Source of the DNA: Fructobacillus sp. CRL 2054
Lineage (GTDB): Bacteria > Bacillota > Bacilli > Lactobacillales > Lactobacillaceae
DNA: 64,000 nt
Direction: 5' to 3'
Assembly: GCF_028764065.1 (NCBI RefSeq)
Contig: NZ_JACOFN010000001.1
Coordinates: forward strand, 62,001-126,000
Made by a program: the position numbers and the translations under genes. Position 1 is the first letter of the stretch. Each line of letters opens with the position of its first letter. The notes beneath the pieces were generated by a model. That model searched no databases. It saw nothing but the letters and a program-made list of their open reading frames with translations, and was not told the origin of the DNA. This document shows positions 38,193 to 49,248 of the stretch, piece by piece.

Positions 38193-41100
38193 TTAGTCTT
38201 CTTGGTCCATCTTTTGGGCCACGTCATCCAATGATTGGATGTCTTCTGCTGAATCTTCTGGCTTTGCAACCACTTCTCCAACAACTTCTGGCTTAATCTT
38301 ACGGTATTCAGACATACCCGTTCCGGCAGGAATAATCTTACCAATGATAACATTTTCCTTAAGTCCGACCAATGGGTCGTTCTTTCCGCGGATAGCTGCA
38401 TCCGTCAAGACACGAGTCGTCTCCTGGAATGAGGCGGCTGACAAGAATGAGTTTGTCTCCAAGGCAGCCTTCGTAATTCCAAGCAAGACAGGACGTGCTG
38501 TGGCAGGTACCTTACCAGCAAAGAGTGCTGGTTCGTTAGCTCGCTTGAAGTCAGCGATGTCCAACAAAGTTCCTGGAAGCAAGTCAGTCTGACCTGGATC
38601 CATGACGCGCACCTTACGAAGCATCTGACGAATCATAACTTCGATGTGCTTGTCGGAAACTTCGATACCCTGCAAACGGTAAACCTTTTGGATTTCTGAC
38701 AACATGTATGATTCAGTCGTCAAAGTATCCGTAACGGCAAGCAATTCCTTAGGATCGATAGGTCCTTGGTTAATCGCTTCACCACGCTTGATGGCATCAC
38801 CTTCACCGAAACGCATGCGGGCTGTCAATGGCAAAGTGTAAGTACGAGTATCCGTCTCACCTTCGATTGTGACATCCTTTGTACGTTCGGCAGGGTTTTC
38901 TTCGATTGAAGTAATCTTACCCGTAACTTCAGAAATTTCAGCGCGTCCCTTAGGGATACGTGCTTCAACAATTTCCTGCACACGAGGCAAACCTTGCGTG
39001 ATATCGTTTCCACCGGCAACTCCACCCGTGTGGAAGTTACGCATGGTCAACTGAGTACCTGGTTCACCGATTGACTGTGCGGCAACCGTACCAACGGCTT
39101 CCCCAACTTCAACCTCTTCACCAGTAGCCAAGTTACGTCCGTAATCGAGAACAGAAACACCGTGTTCAGTCGTTGAAGTAAAGACAGAACGGATAGTCAC
39201 TTCTTCGATACCGGCAGCAACAATCTTCTTGGCTGCGATTTCATCAATCATTTCGTTACGAGGAACAATCTTTTCACCAGTTTCAGGATCAAAGACAGTC
39301 TTCATCGCGTAACGTCCGAGGATTCGGTCGTAAAGTGGTTCAACAACTGACTTTCCGTCGGTGATGGCCGCAACCTTCACACCACGGTCTGAGCCGTTGT
39401 CGTATTCACGAACGATAACATCCTGGGCAACATCAACCAAACGACGAGTCAAGTAACCTGAGTTGGCCGTCTTCAAGGCCGTATCAGACATTCCCTTACG
39501 GGCACCGTGGGTTGAGATAAACATTTCCATAACAGTCAAACCGTCACGGAAGTTTGATGTAACAGGCAATTCGATGATCTTTCCACCAGGTCCGGCCATC
39601 AAACCACGCATTCCAGCAAGCTGAACGAAGTTCGAAATGTTACCACGAGCTCCAGAATCCTGCATCATAAAGATTGGGTTTCGGAGGTCGAAAGTCTGAA
39701 TCAATTCGTCTTGGATAACATCCTTGGCCTTTGACCAGATTTCGATAACACGTTGGTAACGTTCGGCATCAGTAATCAAACCACGACGGAACTGCTTTGT
39801 AACCGTGGCAACATCCTTATGCGCGTTTTCCAAGATTTCTTGCTTGTTGTCCAATTCCGTAACATCGGTCATGGCAACCGTCAATCCAGACTTGGTTGAA
39901 ATATCGTAACCAAGGTCCTTCATACGGTCCAAAAGCAAAGAAGTTTCTGTAACCTTATAACGCTTGTAAACAGCGGCGATAATGTCGGCCAAGAAGCCCT
40001 TCTTGAAAGGTTTGATGATGTCTTTACCATCAAGGTAATCCTTGATGTCTTGTCCTGGTTCAAGGAAGAAGTCATCAGAGATTGCTTCAAAGTTTTCATC
40101 TGAAGGTTCGTTGATGTATGGGAATTCAACTGGCAAGATTTCGTTAAAGAAGAGCTTACCAACTGACGTTACCATAATCTTTGAACGTTGTTCATCAGTG
40201 AATGGCTTACCTTCTGGGAATGAAGAAGTTTGGATACCCACACGAGTGTGGTAGTGAACCAACTTGTTTTCAAAGGCCAAACGAGCTTCATCAACTGATG
40301 AGAAGATCATGCCTTCGCCTTCACGTCCGGCTTCTTCAGTAGTTAGGTAGTAGTTACCGATAACCATATCCTGAGAAGGCGTAACGATTGGCTTTCCATC
40401 CTTAGGAGCCAAGATGTGGCCGGCGGCCAACATAAGCAAACGGGCTTCCGCCTGTGCTTCATCTGACAAAGGAACGTGAATGGCCATCTGGTCACCATCG
40501 AAATCGGCGTTATAAGCTTCACAGATCAATGGGTGCAGACGCATGGCCTTACCTGAAACCAAGATTGGTTCGAAGGCCTGAATTCCTAGACGGTGCAAGG
40601 TAGGTGCTCGGTTCAAAAGAACTGGGTGTTCCTTGATAACGTCTTCCAAAACATCCATAACGTCTTCGTCAGCCTTATCAATCTTACGCTTAGCAGACTT
40701 AATGTTGCCGGCAAGACCACGGGCCGTCAATTCCTTCATGATGAATGGACGGAACAATTCGATTGCCATTGGACGTGGCAATCCCATTTGGTTCATCTTC
40801 AAGAATGGACCAACATCGATAACGGAACGACCAGAGTAGTCGACACGCTTACCAAGCAAGTTTTGACGGAAACGTCCTTGCTTACCCTTCAACATGTGTG
40901 AAAGGGACTTCAATGGGCGGTTACCAGGACCGGCAACAGGACGGCCACGACGACCGTTATCCATCAAAGCATCGACAGCTTCTTGGAGCATTCGCTTTTC
41001 GTTTTGAACGATGATACCAGGAGCGTGCAAATCGAACAAACGCTTCAAACGGTTGTTACGGTTAATCACACGACGGTACAAGTCGTTCAAATCAGAAGTG

Positions 41101-41852
41101 GCAAAACGGCCACCTTCCAATTGGACCATTGGACGCAAGTCAGGTGGGATAACAGGAATAACATCCATTACCATCCATTCTGGCTTGTTGTCTGATTGCA
41201 AGAAGGCCTCAATGATATCCAAACGGCGAACCGCACGGACACGCTTTTGACCAGTTGCTTCTTGCAATTCAGCCTTCAAGGCAGCGGCTTCACCAGCCAA
41301 ATCAACGTCGGCCAACAATTCCTTGATGGCTTCGGCTCCCATTCCTGCCTTAAAGTTTGCCCCGTACTCCTTCTTCAAGTCGCGGTATTCGCGTTCTGTC
41401 AAAAGGCGCTTCTTTTCAACAGGGGCATCACCTGGGTCAACCACAACGTAAGAAGCAAAGTAAATTACTTCTTCCAATGAACGTGGTGACATGTCCAAGA
41501 CCAATCCCATACGTGATGGAATTCCCTTGAAGTACCAGATGTGGGTAACGGGTGCGGCCAACTCAATGTGACCCATCCGTTCACGGCGGACCTTAGCTGA
41601 AGTTACTTCAACACCACAGCGGTCACAAACGATTCCCTTATAACGGATTCGCTTGTACTTTCCACAGGCACACTCGTAATCCTTGGTAGGACCAAAGATA
41701 CGTTCATCAAACAAGCCGTCTTTTTCTGGCTTGAGTGTTCGATAGTTAATCGTTTCTGGCTTCTTAACCTCACCATGAGACCAGTCATGGATTTGATCAG
41801 GAGAAGCAAGACCGATTTGCATAGATTCGAACTTGTTAACATCGATTGCCAT
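38193..41852 (-). CDS. rpoC: RNA polymerase beta' subunit, with zinc site 2 lost
   Basis: 1219 residues. Zinc site 1 is intact (ECACGKY...VCDRCGVEV, about 60-82), as are the active-site [16 protein letters not shown] and trigger-loop region with GSRGN-type ARGNISNF. The second zinc site (E. coli Cys814, 888, 895, 898) is missing: DCGTDRG reads YDNGSDRG (about residue 815), and FTCN...[12 protein letters not shown] reads [21 protein letters not shown] (about 885-905). All four cysteines are therefore replaced while the surrounding fold is conserved. Ribosome site AAGGTGA; 22 bp after rpoB. Confidence 0.97.
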   Translation of the reverse strand: MAIDVNKFESMQIGLASPDQIHDWSHGEVKKPETINYRTLKPEKDGLFDERIFGPTKDYECACGKYKRIRYKGIVCDRCGVEVTSAKVRRERMGHIELAAPVTHIWYFKGIPSRMGLVLDMSPRSLEEVIYFASYVVVDPGDAPVEKKRLLTEREYRDLKKEYGANFKAGMGAEAIKELLADVDLAGEAAALKAELQEATGQKRVRAVRRLDIIEAFLQSDNKPEWMVMDVIPVIPPDLRPMVQLEGGRFATSDLNDLYRRVINRNNRLKRLFDLHAPGIIVQNEKRMLQEAVDALMDNGRRGRPVAGPGNRPLKSLSHMLKGKQGRFRQNLLGKRVDYSGRSVIDVGPFLKMNQMGLPRPMAIELFRPFIMKELTARGLAGNIKSAKRKIDKADEDVMDVLEDVIKEHPVLLNRAPTLHRLGIQAFEPILVSGKAMRLHPLICEAYNADFDGDQMAIHVPLSDEAQAEARLLMLAAGHILAPKDGKPIVTPSQDMVIGNYYLTTEEAGREGEGMIFSSVDEARLAFENKLVHYHTRVGIQTSSFPEGKPFTDEQRSKIMVTSVGKLFFNEILPVEFPYINEPSDENFEAISDDFFLEPGQDIKDYLDGKDIIKPFKKGFLADIIAAVYKRYKVTETSLLLDRMKDLGYDISTKSGLTVAMTDVTELDNKQEILENAHKDVATVTKQFRRGLITDAERYQRVIEIWSKAKDVIQDELIQTFDLRNPIFMMQDSGARGNISNFVQLAGMRGLMAGPGGKIIELPVTSNFRDGLTVMEMFISTHGARKGMSDTALKTANSGYLTRRLVDVAQDVIVREYDNGSDRGVKVAAITDGKSVVEPLYDRILGRYAMKTVFDPETGEKIVPRNEMIDEIAAKKIVAAGIEEVTIRSVFTSTTEHGVSVLDYGRNLATGEEVEVGEAVGTVAAQSIGEPGTQLTMRNFHTGGVAGGNDITQGLPRVQEIVEARIPKGRAEISEVTGKITSIEENPAERTKDVTIEGETDTRTYTLPLTARMRFGEGDAIKRGEAINQGPIDPKELLAVTDTLTTESYMLSEIQKVYRLQGIEVSDKHIEVMIRQMLRKVRVMDPGQTDLLPGTLLDIADFKRANEPALFAGKVPATARPVLLGITKAALETNSFLSAASFQETTRVLTDAAIRGKNDPLVGLKENVIIGKIIPAGTGMSEYRKIKPEVVGEVVAKPEDSAEDIQSLDDVAQKMDQED

Positions 41853-41874
41853 CTATTCGGTCACCTTTCTTAAA

Positions 41875-44800
41875 TTATTGTTCTTCGTCAGTAAAGGTGC
41901 TTTGTTCTTGGGTCTCTTTTTGACCATCTACCTTATCAAAGGCAACCTTAACTTCTTCATCATCACGGTTCAACAAGTCAGGGTTGGTACGAGCCAACTT
42001 TTCCAAAGCATCAACAGGCAAGACTGAGTCGTCTTCGTCCATTTGCTTCAATTGAACTGCTTCACCTTCTTGGTTCAAGACACGCATGTCCAAACCGAGG
42101 GCTTGCAATTCCTTGACCAAAACTCGGAATGATTCAGGCACACCTGGCTTAGGAATAGCTTCACCCTTGATGATTGATTCGTAAACCTTAACACGACCAG
42201 CAACGTCATCTGACTTGTAAGTCAAGATTTCTTGCAAGGTGTAGGCAGCACCATAGGCTTCCAAAGCCCAAACTTCCATTTCTCCGAAACGCTGTCCACC
42301 GAACTGGGCTTTTCCACCAAGTGGCTGTTGCGTAACAAGAGAGTAAGGACCGATTGAACGGGCGTGAATCTTGTCATCGACCATGTGGGCCAACTTCAAG
42401 TAGTGCATAACACCAACGGCAACACGCTTATCGAAGGCTTCACCAGTTTGTCCATCATAGACAACTGTCTTACCATCGGCTGGCAAACCAGCTTCGGCCA
42501 AAGTCTCTTCGATTTCATCATCGGTTGCACCATCGAAAACAGGGGAAGCAACGTGGATACCAAGCTTCTTAGCAGCGTATCCCAAGTGCAATTCCAAAAC
42601 CTGTCCGATGTTCATACGAGATGGCACACCCATGGGTGACAAACAGATGTCAATTGGTGTTCCATCTGGCAAGTATGGCATGTCTTCTTCAGGAACAACG
42701 ACTGAAACAGTACCCTTGTTTCCGTGACGACCGGCCATCTTGTCACCGACTTGAATCTTACGCTTCTGAGCGATGTAAACACGAACCATCTGGTTAACAC
42801 CAGGAGCCAATTCGTCACCGTTTTCAGGAGTGAAGACGCGAACAGATTGAACAACTCCACCACCACCGTGTGGCACCTTCAATGAAGTATCGCGAACTTC
42901 GCGAGCCTTTTCACCGAAGATCGCGTGCAAAAGTCGTTCTTCAGCTGACAAATCAGTAACACCCTTAGGCGTAACCTTACCAACTAGGATGTCGCCATCC
43001 TTAACTTCGGCACCGACACGGATGATTCCGTTTTCGTCCAAATCACGCAACTGTTCTTCACCAGTGTTAGGAATTTCGCGTGTAATTTCTTCAGGGCCAA
43101 GTTTTGTATCACGAGCCTCTGAATCGTATTCTTCGATGTGAATTGATGTATAAACATCTTCACGGACCAAACGTTCGTTCAAAACGATGGCATCTTCGAA
43201 GTTGTAACCGTGCCAAGTCATGAAGGCAATGACAGGGTTTTGTCCAAGGGCTAATTCACCCTTTTCCATTGATGGTCCATCGGCCAACACTTGGTCATCA
43301 TCGATCTTTTCACCGACTTTGACGATTGGCTTTTGGTTGTAGTTCTTACCACCGTTTGAACGGCGGAACTTCATCAATTCGTAAGTATCTAATTGACCGT
43401 CTTCGCGACGAACACGAATCTGCTTAGCATCAACGTATTCAACTTCACCGGCGGCCGTTGAAATCAAAGCAGCACCTGAATCGTGGGCAGCCTTGTATTC
43501 AACACCAGTACCAACAAGTGGTGCGTGTGGGTCGAGCAAAGGCACGGCCTGCTTCTGCATGTTGGCACCCATCAAAGCACGGTTAGAATCATCGTTTTCC
43601 AAGAAAGGAATAGCTGATGTTCCAATTGAAACAACCTGCTTTGGGGAAACATCGACATAGTCAATCTTTTCGATTGGCGTTTCGATGTTTTCTTCACCGT
43701 AACGGGCCATGGCTGTTTGATGAACGAATGAACCGTCATCTTCCAACTCCGTGTTGGCCTGGGCAACGATGTAGTTATCTTCTTCATCGGCAGTTAGGTA
43801 ATCGATCTTGTCGGTAACCTTGTGAGTACCCCAATCAACACGACGGTATGGAGTTTCGATGAAACCATACTTGTTGATACGACCATAAGTGGCCAAGGAG
43901 TTAATCAAACCGATGTTAGGACCTTCGGGCGTTTCGATAGGGTCAATACGGCCATAGTGGGTGTAGTGAACATCTCGAACTTCAACACCGGCACGGTCAC
44001 GAGTCAAACCACCAGGACCCAAGGCTGACAAACGACGCTTGTGGTTCATTTCGCCAAGTGGGTTGGTCTGATCCATGAACTGTGACAACTGTGATGAACC
44101 GAAGAATTCCTTAATTGAAGCAACAACCGGACGGATGTTGATCAATTGTTGTGGTGTAACCGTTGCGGCGTCTTGGATGGACATACGTTCGCGAACGACA
44201 CGTTCCATACGAGTCAAACCAATACGGAACTGGTTTTGCAACAATTCACCAACAGAACGGATACGACGGTTACCCAAGTGATCGATGTCATCAACTTGAC
44301 CAACGCCTTCTTGCAAGTTCAAGAAGTAGTTCATACCGGCGATGATATCAGCTGGGCGAACGTTGTGTTCGTTTTCAGGCAAGTGACCGTTACCAATCAA
44401 TAGTAGGGTCTTGTCTGGGTTTTCAGGTGATTCAATCTTAATCTTTTGCAATACAACAGGGTCTTGCAAGACAGCATCACCAGATGGTGTATAAGTAACC
44501 GTCTTGAAGTCTGGGTTGTCCAAGAATGGTGCCAACTTAGCCATCACAGCCTTGTCCACAACCGTTCCCTTTTCCGCAATGATTTCACCAGATTCAGGGT
44601 CAGCCAAAGTTTCGGCCAAAGTCTGGTTCAACAAACGGTTCTTCAATGACAACTTCTTGTTGATCTTGTAACGACCAACAGGAGCCAAATCGTAACGCTT
44701 TGGATCGAAGAAACGAGCAACCAAAAGGGCACGAGATGAGTCGGCCGTCTTAGGTTCGCCTGGACGCAAACGTTCGTAGATGTCCTTCAATGATTCTTCA

Positions 44801-45504
44801 ACACGTGAATCGGACATGTTCTTGTGAACGTCCTTTTCCAAAGTCATGTTCAAAGCATCGTAGCCATCAGAGAAGATGTCGATGATGTCAGAATCTGATC
44901 CGAACCCAAGGGCACGTACCAATTCCGTCATCAACAACTTACGTGTACGATCGATACGAACGTTAGCGATACCCTTGGCATCCGTTTCGTATTCCAACCA
45001 TGCACCACGGTTAGGGATAACCGTTGTACCAAAGTGTGGACGACCGTTCTTATCAGCTTCCTGGTTGTAGTAAATACCAGGTGAGCGGACAAGCTGAGAA
45101 ACGATAACTCGTTCGGCACCGTTAATAATGAAAGTACCTTGCTTCGTCATCAATGGGAAATCACCAAAGAAGACATCTTGTGACTTAATTTCGCCAGTTT
45201 CCTTGTTAGTCAAGCGAAGAGTCACGTGCAAAGGTGCTGAGTAGTTCGCATCGTGCTCGCGAGCTTCGTCCATGGTGTACTTTGGCTCCATCAACTGGTA
45301 GTCAACGTACTCCAAAGACAAGTTACCCTGGAAGTCCTCGATTGGCATGATGTCGTTAAACATCTCCTTGATTCCTTCATCAAGGAACCATTGGTAAGAT
45401 GCCGTTTGCACTTCGATCAAGTTCGGAAGATCAAGAACTTCTTTGATCTTTGAATATGAACGACGAGTACGGTATTTACCATATTTTACTAAATGTCCTG
45501 CCAC
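41875..45504 (-). CDS. rpoB: RNA polymerase beta subunit
   Basis: 1209 residues. A GTG start at 45504 is chosen (GAGGTGA upstream), giving [31 protein letters not shown] as in other lactic acid bacteria. The rifampicin pocket [33 protein letters not shown] is wild type at the classic resistance positions (Gln, Asp, His, Ser). The usually conserved Cys of [10 protein letters not shown] is Asp here ([12 protein letters not shown]). Conserved [10 protein letters not shown] and LNIGQ-like [13 protein letters not shown] are present. Confidence 0.97.
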   Translation of the reverse strand: MAGHLVKYGKYRTRRSYSKIKEVLDLPNLIEVQTASYQWFLDEGIKEMFNDIMPIEDFQGNLSLEYVDYQLMEPKYTMDEAREHDANYSAPLHVTLRLTNKETGEIKSQDVFFGDFPLMTKQGTFIINGAERVIVSQLVRSPGIYYNQEADKNGRPHFGTTVIPNRGAWLEYETDAKGIANVRIDRTRKLLMTELVRALGFGSDSDIIDIFSDGYDALNMTLEKDVHKNMSDSRVEESLKDIYERLRPGEPKTADSSRALLVARFFDPKRYDLAPVGRYKINKKLSLKNRLLNQTLAETLADPESGEIIAEKGTVVDKAVMAKLAPFLDNPDFKTVTYTPSGDAVLQDPVVLQKIKIESPENPDKTLLLIGNGHLPENEHNVRPADIIAGMNYFLNLQEGVGQVDDIDHLGNRRIRSVGELLQNQFRIGLTRMERVVRERMSIQDAATVTPQQLINIRPVVASIKEFFGSSQLSQFMDQTNPLGEMNHKRRLSALGPGGLTRDRAGVEVRDVHYTHYGRIDPIETPEGPNIGLINSLATYGRINKYGFIETPYRRVDWGTHKVTDKIDYLTADEEDNYIVAQANTELEDDGSFVHQTAMARYGEENIETPIEKIDYVDVSPKQVVSIGTSAIPFLENDDSNRALMGANMQKQAVPLLDPHAPLVGTGVEYKAAHDSGAALISTAAGEVEYVDAKQIRVRREDGQLDTYELMKFRRSNGGKNYNQKPIVKVGEKIDDDQVLADGPSMEKGELALGQNPVIAFMTWHGYNFEDAIVLNERLVREDVYTSIHIEEYDSEARDTKLGPEEITREIPNTGEEQLRDLDENGIIRVGAEVKDGDILVGKVTPKGVTDLSAEERLLHAIFGEKAREVRDTSLKVPHGGGGVVQSVRVFTPENGDELAPGVNQMVRVYIAQKRKIQVGDKMAGRHGNKGTVSVVVPEEDMPYLPDGTPIDICLSPMGVPSRMNIGQVLELHLGYAAKKLGIHVASPVFDGATDDEIEETLAEAGLPADGKTVVYDGQTGEAFDKRVAVGVMHYLKLAHMVDDKIHARSIGPYSLVTQQPLGGKAQFGGQRFGEMEVWALEAYGAAYTLQEILTYKSDDVAGRVKVYESIIKGEAIPKPGVPESFRVLVKELQALGLDMRVLNQEGEAVQLKQMDEDDSVLPVDALEKLARTNPDLLNRDDEEVKVAFDKVDGQKETQEQSTFTDEEQ

Positions 45505-45594
45505 ACTTATCACCTCATCTAAAATTCACTGTTCATGCAAAATAAATATTACAATTTCATAAAAATTTAGCAAAAAAGTCCTTATTTTAGCGCC

Positions 45595-45712
45595 GTAAGG
45601 CACAAAAAAAGCAAGTCTCGCGCCTTAAAAAGTCGCGGACCTTGCCTGCTATAAGGGCTCTGATGGACAATAGATCACCAGTCGCCATATTTATTTACAG
45701 TGTTACTGAAGA
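45595..45712 (-). promoter_or_regulatory. rpoB leader RNA with terminator-like hairpin (Lacto-rpoB candidate)
   Basis: A leader of about 200 nt precedes rpoB. On the minus strand it has GGCGACTGGTGATC...GTCCATCAGAGCC, then GCAAG-TC-CGCG / CGCG-GA-CTTGC followed by T7 (45605-45650), an attenuator-like hairpin. The Lacto-rpoB motif is a known conserved leader in this position in lactic acid bacteria; match to its consensus not verified. Confidence 0.65.
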
Positions 45713-45714
45713 CT

Positions 45715-45743
45715 ATTATACGGGTTTTTAATAGGAAAAACAA
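45715..45743 (-). promoter_or_regulatory. rpoBC promoter
   Basis: TTGTTT (45738-45743), 17-nt spacer, TATAAT (45715-45720) on the minus strand. Confidence 0.7.
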
Positions 45744-45793
45744 GGGCGGTACTTGACAAAAATTCAGAAAACTGCTTTAGCTAATTCAATTTA

Positions 45794-45819
45794 AAAAGTC
45801 GCGCACTTGCGCGACTTTT
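45794..45819. terminator. Terminator of the TSUP transporter gene
   Basis: Perfect stem AAAAGTCGCGC / GCGCGACTTTT with an ACTT loop and flanking A/T runs. Confidence 0.87.
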
Positions 45820-45844
45820 CCAGATGTAATTTATTAATTTAAAA

Positions 45845-46588
45845 TTAGCAGTATGCCTGATAAAAGAGTACAACTGACAAAATCAGGGCAAAGATACCAA
45901 CATAGGTCTTAATTTTATCCTCCGGTACGTGGCGAACCACGATGGGTCCGAGGAAACCGCCGGCAAAGAGGCCAATCATCAAGACTGGCACAACCGTCCA
46001 CTTCACTGGCAGCGAGAAGCAGAACATCCCCGCCGCAATCAGGTTGTTAATGAAGGTGGCAAAGTTTCGAACGGCGTTATAGGTGGCATATTTCTCGTTT
46101 AGCGCACGGGAAAGGACGGCAATCATCAGCAAGCCCGATCCAGCACCAAAGTAGCCAATGTAGCCCCCAACCAAAAAGATACTAATCCAGGAAACAACCT
46201 TGACCCACTTCTTAGCAGGTTGGTTTGTTGCTTGCTTCTTTGGCATCAAAATTAAAATGGCCGCTAGTAATATGAAGAAAGGCACGACTTTTTTGAAGTT
46301 TGAATCGGAACTATGAATGAGCAACAAGGCCCCTACCACACCCGCAGTTGCGTTAATGATTGTAATCAGTAACGTTTGCTTCCAGTGGTTCTTCAGCTCT
46401 TTTAAGGAAGAAAGGAGCGTTCCTGCCCCCGAAGCCATCTGTGAAATTGTAATCGTGGCGTTGGCGGAAACCGGCGGAACGCCAAGCGACAGCAATACCG
46501 GATAAAGGGTCAGCGCAGCCATCCCCACAATGCCGTTCAAAACACCGGCAATCAAAGACATTACAATCAAATATAAAACGGAAGTCAT
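45845..46588 (-). CDS. TauE/SafE (TSUP) family sulfite/organosulfonate exporter
   Basis: 247 residues with seven to eight hydrophobic segments. N-terminal GVLNGIVGMAALTLYPVLLSLGVPPVSANATITI and the mid-protein GGYIGYFGAGSGLLMIAVLS are the two half-repeats of the TSUP family. AGGAGGAG precedes the ATG. Members export sulfite, sulfonates or related anions; substrate here is unknown. Divergent from the two-component system genes. Confidence 0.87.
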   Translation of the reverse strand: MTSVLYLIVMSLIAGVLNGIVGMAALTLYPVLLSLGVPPVSANATITISQMASGAGTLLSSLKELKNHWKQTLLITIINATAGVVGALLLIHSSDSNFKKVVPFFILLAAILILMPKKQATNQPAKKWVKVVSWISIFLVGGYIGYFGAGSGLLMIAVLSRALNEKYATYNAVRNFATFINNLIAAGMFCFSLPVKWTVVPVLMIGLFAGGFLGPIVVRHVPEDKIKTYVGIFALILSVVLFYQAYC

Positions 46589-46734
46589 TAGCTCTCCTCC
46601 TAACAGAAAAGAATAATTCTAATTAACAACTAAAGTATAGCACTGCTGGAAGCTACCGAACGCGTCAGTTCTAAGCTATGTTAATATAAAGTCAGCTTAT
46701 TCAATTACTAATAGATAGAAAGACAGACATCCCC

Positions 46735-47418
46735 ATGACCGCACACATCTTTATCGTGGAAGACAATCAAGAAATCGTGGACCTTTTGGAAAAGGGCCTT
46801 GCTGGCTGGGGCTTTACTGTCTCTTCCTGCCAGGACTTTCACGCAGTTGATCAAGAGGTGCTGGCAGCCAAGCCCAACCTGGTCTTGATGGATGTGAACT
46901 TGCCCTTCTTTAATGGTTTTTACTGGACGCAGGCGATTCGCAAGCAGTCGCAACTACCTATTATCTTCCTCTCTTCTCGTGCAGAAGACGCGGATCAGAT
47001 TATGGCCATGAATCTGGGTGCTGATGATTACATGACCAAACCCTTTAACTTGGATTTGTTGATTGTTAAGATTCAGGCGCTTTTGCGCCGGACGGAAAGT
47101 GTGGCTGAGTCAACGTCAACGGCCGTGAAGGACTTTGCCGGATTTGAGCTGAACATCCTGGATAATAGCTTGAGCAAGGATGGACAGGTCGTTTCCTTGA
47201 GCAAGAACGAAACCAAGCTGCTTTATCCCCTCTTTGAAAAGACCGGTCAGGTGGTATCAAAGGAAGAGATTATGGAAGCCCTTTGGGATGACGAGCTCTT
47301 TATCGACCGGAATACTTTGTCGGTGATGGTCAACCGAATTCGGACGAAGACGAAGAAGATTGGTTTTGATACAGTACTGCAAACGGTTAAGGGAAAGGGG
47401 TTGACCCTTCATGCTTAA
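46735..47418 (+). CDS. OmpR-family response regulator (BceR-like)
   Basis: 227 residues. Receiver domain with acidic pair EDN, phospho-acceptor VLMDVNLPFFNG (Asp near 53), Ser/Thr switch FLSSRAEDAD and Lys in MTKPFN (about 101-106); winged-helix domain from about 135 (LSKNETKLLYPLFEK...DRNTLSVMVNRIRTK). The gene order regulator, intramembrane-type kinase, ABC ATPase, large permease is that of Bce modules that detect and resist cell-wall-active peptides. Shine-Dalgarno is weak. Confidence 0.9.
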   Translation: MTAHIFIVEDNQEIVDLLEKGLAGWGFTVSSCQDFHAVDQEVLAAKPNLVLMDVNLPFFNGFYWTQAIRKQSQLPIIFLSSRAEDADQIMAMNLGADDYMTKPFNLDLLIVKIQALLRRTESVAESTSTAVKDFAGFELNILDNSLSKDGQVVSLSKNETKLLYPLFEKTGQVVSKEEIMEALWDDELFIDRNTLSVMVNRIRTKTKKIGFDTVLQTVKGKGLTLHA

Positions 47419-48394
47419 AAGTTGGCTGACCTTTCTAAAAGATTATTGGCTGCTCTACCTCCTCTATGCCTGCACGATTCTTTTCTTAGCTTGGTCGACG
47501 GTTCTCCGTTCCAGCAATTCAGCAATTTTTTCTGATGTCTTCTGGCCACTAACCTACTTGTTGGTAATTATCACCGTCTTTTTATCTATTCACTGGTACA
47601 AGAAGCGGCGAGCTGTTCGTAATTTACTGGAAGAACAGGACTTATCCACAATTGATGAGGACTTAGGTGCGACTAGTCAGGAAAAGTCGCTGCAAGAACT
47701 GCTTGAAAAAGTGCTAAGCCAAAAGGCGGCGCTGGTCGAAGAGAAGAATTTGGAGAGTCAAAAGCTCAAGGACTACTACGCCCTCTGGGCCCACCAGATT
47801 AAAGTCCCCCTGTCTGTTTTGGATTTAATGAACCAAACGGGAACGGTTGACCAGGCGCAAACCAAAGAACAGCTTTTCTTGATTAATCAGTATCTCGAAA
47901 TGCTCCTTTCCTTCATCCGTCTTCAAAACTTTAACGGGGATTTGAACTTGAAGAAAAGCTCGGCTCGTTCGCTGGTCATGCAGGTATTAAAGCAGTACAA
48001 ATTCTTCTTTATTCAAAAGGACCTATCACTGACGGTTGATGAGGGCGACTTTACCCTGATTACCGATAGTAAGTGGCTGCGCTTTGCTCTCGAACAAATT
48101 ATCTATAACGCGATTAAGTACACCCGGGATGGTGGCATTCGGATTGCTTGTACCGATGATCAAAAGATTATCATCCAAGATTCTGGTATCGGCATTGATG
48201 CAGCCGACCTTCCCCAGGTTTTCAACCAGGGCTATACCGGCTTTAACGGTCGGGTATCCGATAACGCGTCAGGTCTGGGTCTCTACCTTGTCAAAGAAAT
48301 CTTAGACAAACTGGGCCATCAGGTATCGATTGAATCAAGCATTGGGGTTGGTACAACGGTGACAATTGACTGCTCACAGCAGACTTTATCCTAA
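47411..48394 (+). CDS. Intramembrane-sensing histidine kinase (BceS-like)
   Basis: 327 residues. Two membrane helices in the first 60 residues separated by a loop of only a few residues (about 15-32 and 40-58), so no extracellular sensor; such kinases get their signal from the partner BceAB-type transporter. H-box YALWAHQIKVPLSVLDLM (His near 127), N-box QIIYNAIKYTRDGG, G1 IIIQDSGIGI and G2 GLGLYLVKEI are intact. Overlaps the regulator gene by 8 bp. Confidence 0.9.
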   Translation: MLKSWLTFLKDYWLLYLLYACTILFLAWSTVLRSSNSAIFSDVFWPLTYLLVIITVFLSIHWYKKRRAVRNLLEEQDLSTIDEDLGATSQEKSLQELLEKVLSQKAALVEEKNLESQKLKDYYALWAHQIKVPLSVLDLMNQTGTVDQAQTKEQLFLINQYLEMLLSFIRLQNFNGDLNLKKSSARSLVMQVLKQYKFFFIQKDLSLTVDEGDFTLITDSKWLRFALEQIIYNAIKYTRDGGIRIACTDDQKIIIQDSGIGIDAADLPQVFNQGYTGFNGRVSDNASGLGLYLVKEILDKLGHQVSIESSIGVGTTVTIDCSQQTLS

Positions 48395-48396
48395 TC

Positions 48397-48431
48397 TTAC
48401 AAGACTGTAAGGATGGCAGCCCTGCCTGTAA
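48397..48431 (+). promoter_or_regulatory. Candidate BceR-type operator upstream of the ABC genes
   Basis: TTACA-N4-TGTAA inverted repeat (48397-48410) followed by another TGTAA exactly 21 bp downstream (48427-48431), i.e. two helical turns. BceR-family sites in other Firmicutes have the similar form TGACA-N4-TGTCA. Placed between the kinase stop and the ATPase gene. Confidence 0.55.
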
Positions 48432-48454
48432 GCACGGCGGTCATCCTTTTTGCG
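48408..48454 (+). terminator. Terminator between kinase and ABC ATPase genes
   Basis: AGGATG-C-GCC / GGC-G-CATCCT hairpin followed by T5. It uncouples the regulator/kinase pair from the transporter genes and overlaps the candidate operator. Confidence 0.7.
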
Positions 48455-48491
48455 TTAAGCTAAGTGCATATTAAAAAACAAGGAGCAAATC

Positions 48492-49247
48492 ATGACAATT
48501 TTATCGGTTAACCACCTCAAGAAAGAATACAAATCAAAGCGCTCAACGCAGAAGGTTCAAGCCTTAAAAGACGTCGACTTCAAGGTTGACGAAGGCGAGT
48601 TCATTGCCATCATGGGTGAGTCCGGTTCTGGAAAGTCGACCCTGCTAAACTGTATCGCCACCTTGGACAAGCCAACGGCTGGCCACATCTTTTTGAAAGA
48701 TGAAGAATTAGCATCCTTGAAGGACAAGGACTTGGCCGCCTACCGCCGTGACCACCTCGGATTCGTTTTCCAAGACTTCAATTTGCTGGACACCCTATCA
48801 GTGAAGGACAACATCTACCTACCATTGGTTCTTGCTAAGAAGACCAAGGGCAAGGAAGAAAAGTTAGCCACATTGGCCAAGCAACTCGGCATCGAGGATT
48901 TGTTGAATAAATACCCCTACGAATTGTCTGGTGGGCAGCAACAGCGTGTGGCCATCGGCCGTGCTTTGATTACCAAGCCAGAATTGTTGCTCTGTGACGA
49001 ACCAACCGGTGCTTTGGATTCCAAGAACGCCGCTGACATTTTGAACCTCTTTGACGAATGCCACGAGAACGGACAGACCATCTTGATGGTCACCCACTCC
49101 TCTTTTTCAGCCTCCCACGCCGGGCGCGTACTCTTCATTAAGGACGGAACCGTCTTCCACCAGCTCTACCGCGGTGAAAAGACCGAACAGGAAATGCTCG
49201 TGGCCATCAACGATGCCATGACGAACTTGCTAGGAGGGCAATCTTAA
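48492..49247 (+). CDS. ABC transporter ATPase (BceA-like)
   Basis: 251 residues. Walker A GESGSGKST (about 41-49), Q-loop FQDFNLLDTL, signature LSGGQQQRVAIGRALI, Walker B LLLCDEPTGALDS and switch THSSF. The LolD/MacB-type sequence with YPYELSGGQQ is typical of BceA/VraD ATPases. AAGGAG site upstream. One base before the permease gene. Confidence 0.92.
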   Translation: MTILSVNHLKKEYKSKRSTQKVQALKDVDFKVDEGEFIAIMGESGSGKSTLLNCIATLDKPTAGHIFLKDEELASLKDKDLAAYRRDHLGFVFQDFNLLDTLSVKDNIYLPLVLAKKTKGKEEKLATLAKQLGIEDLLNKYPYELSGGQQQRVAIGRALITKPELLLCDEPTGALDSKNAADILNLFDECHENGQTILMVTHSSFSASHAGRVLFIKDGTVFHQLYRGEKTEQEMLVAINDAMTNLLGGQS

Positions 49248-49248
49248 C

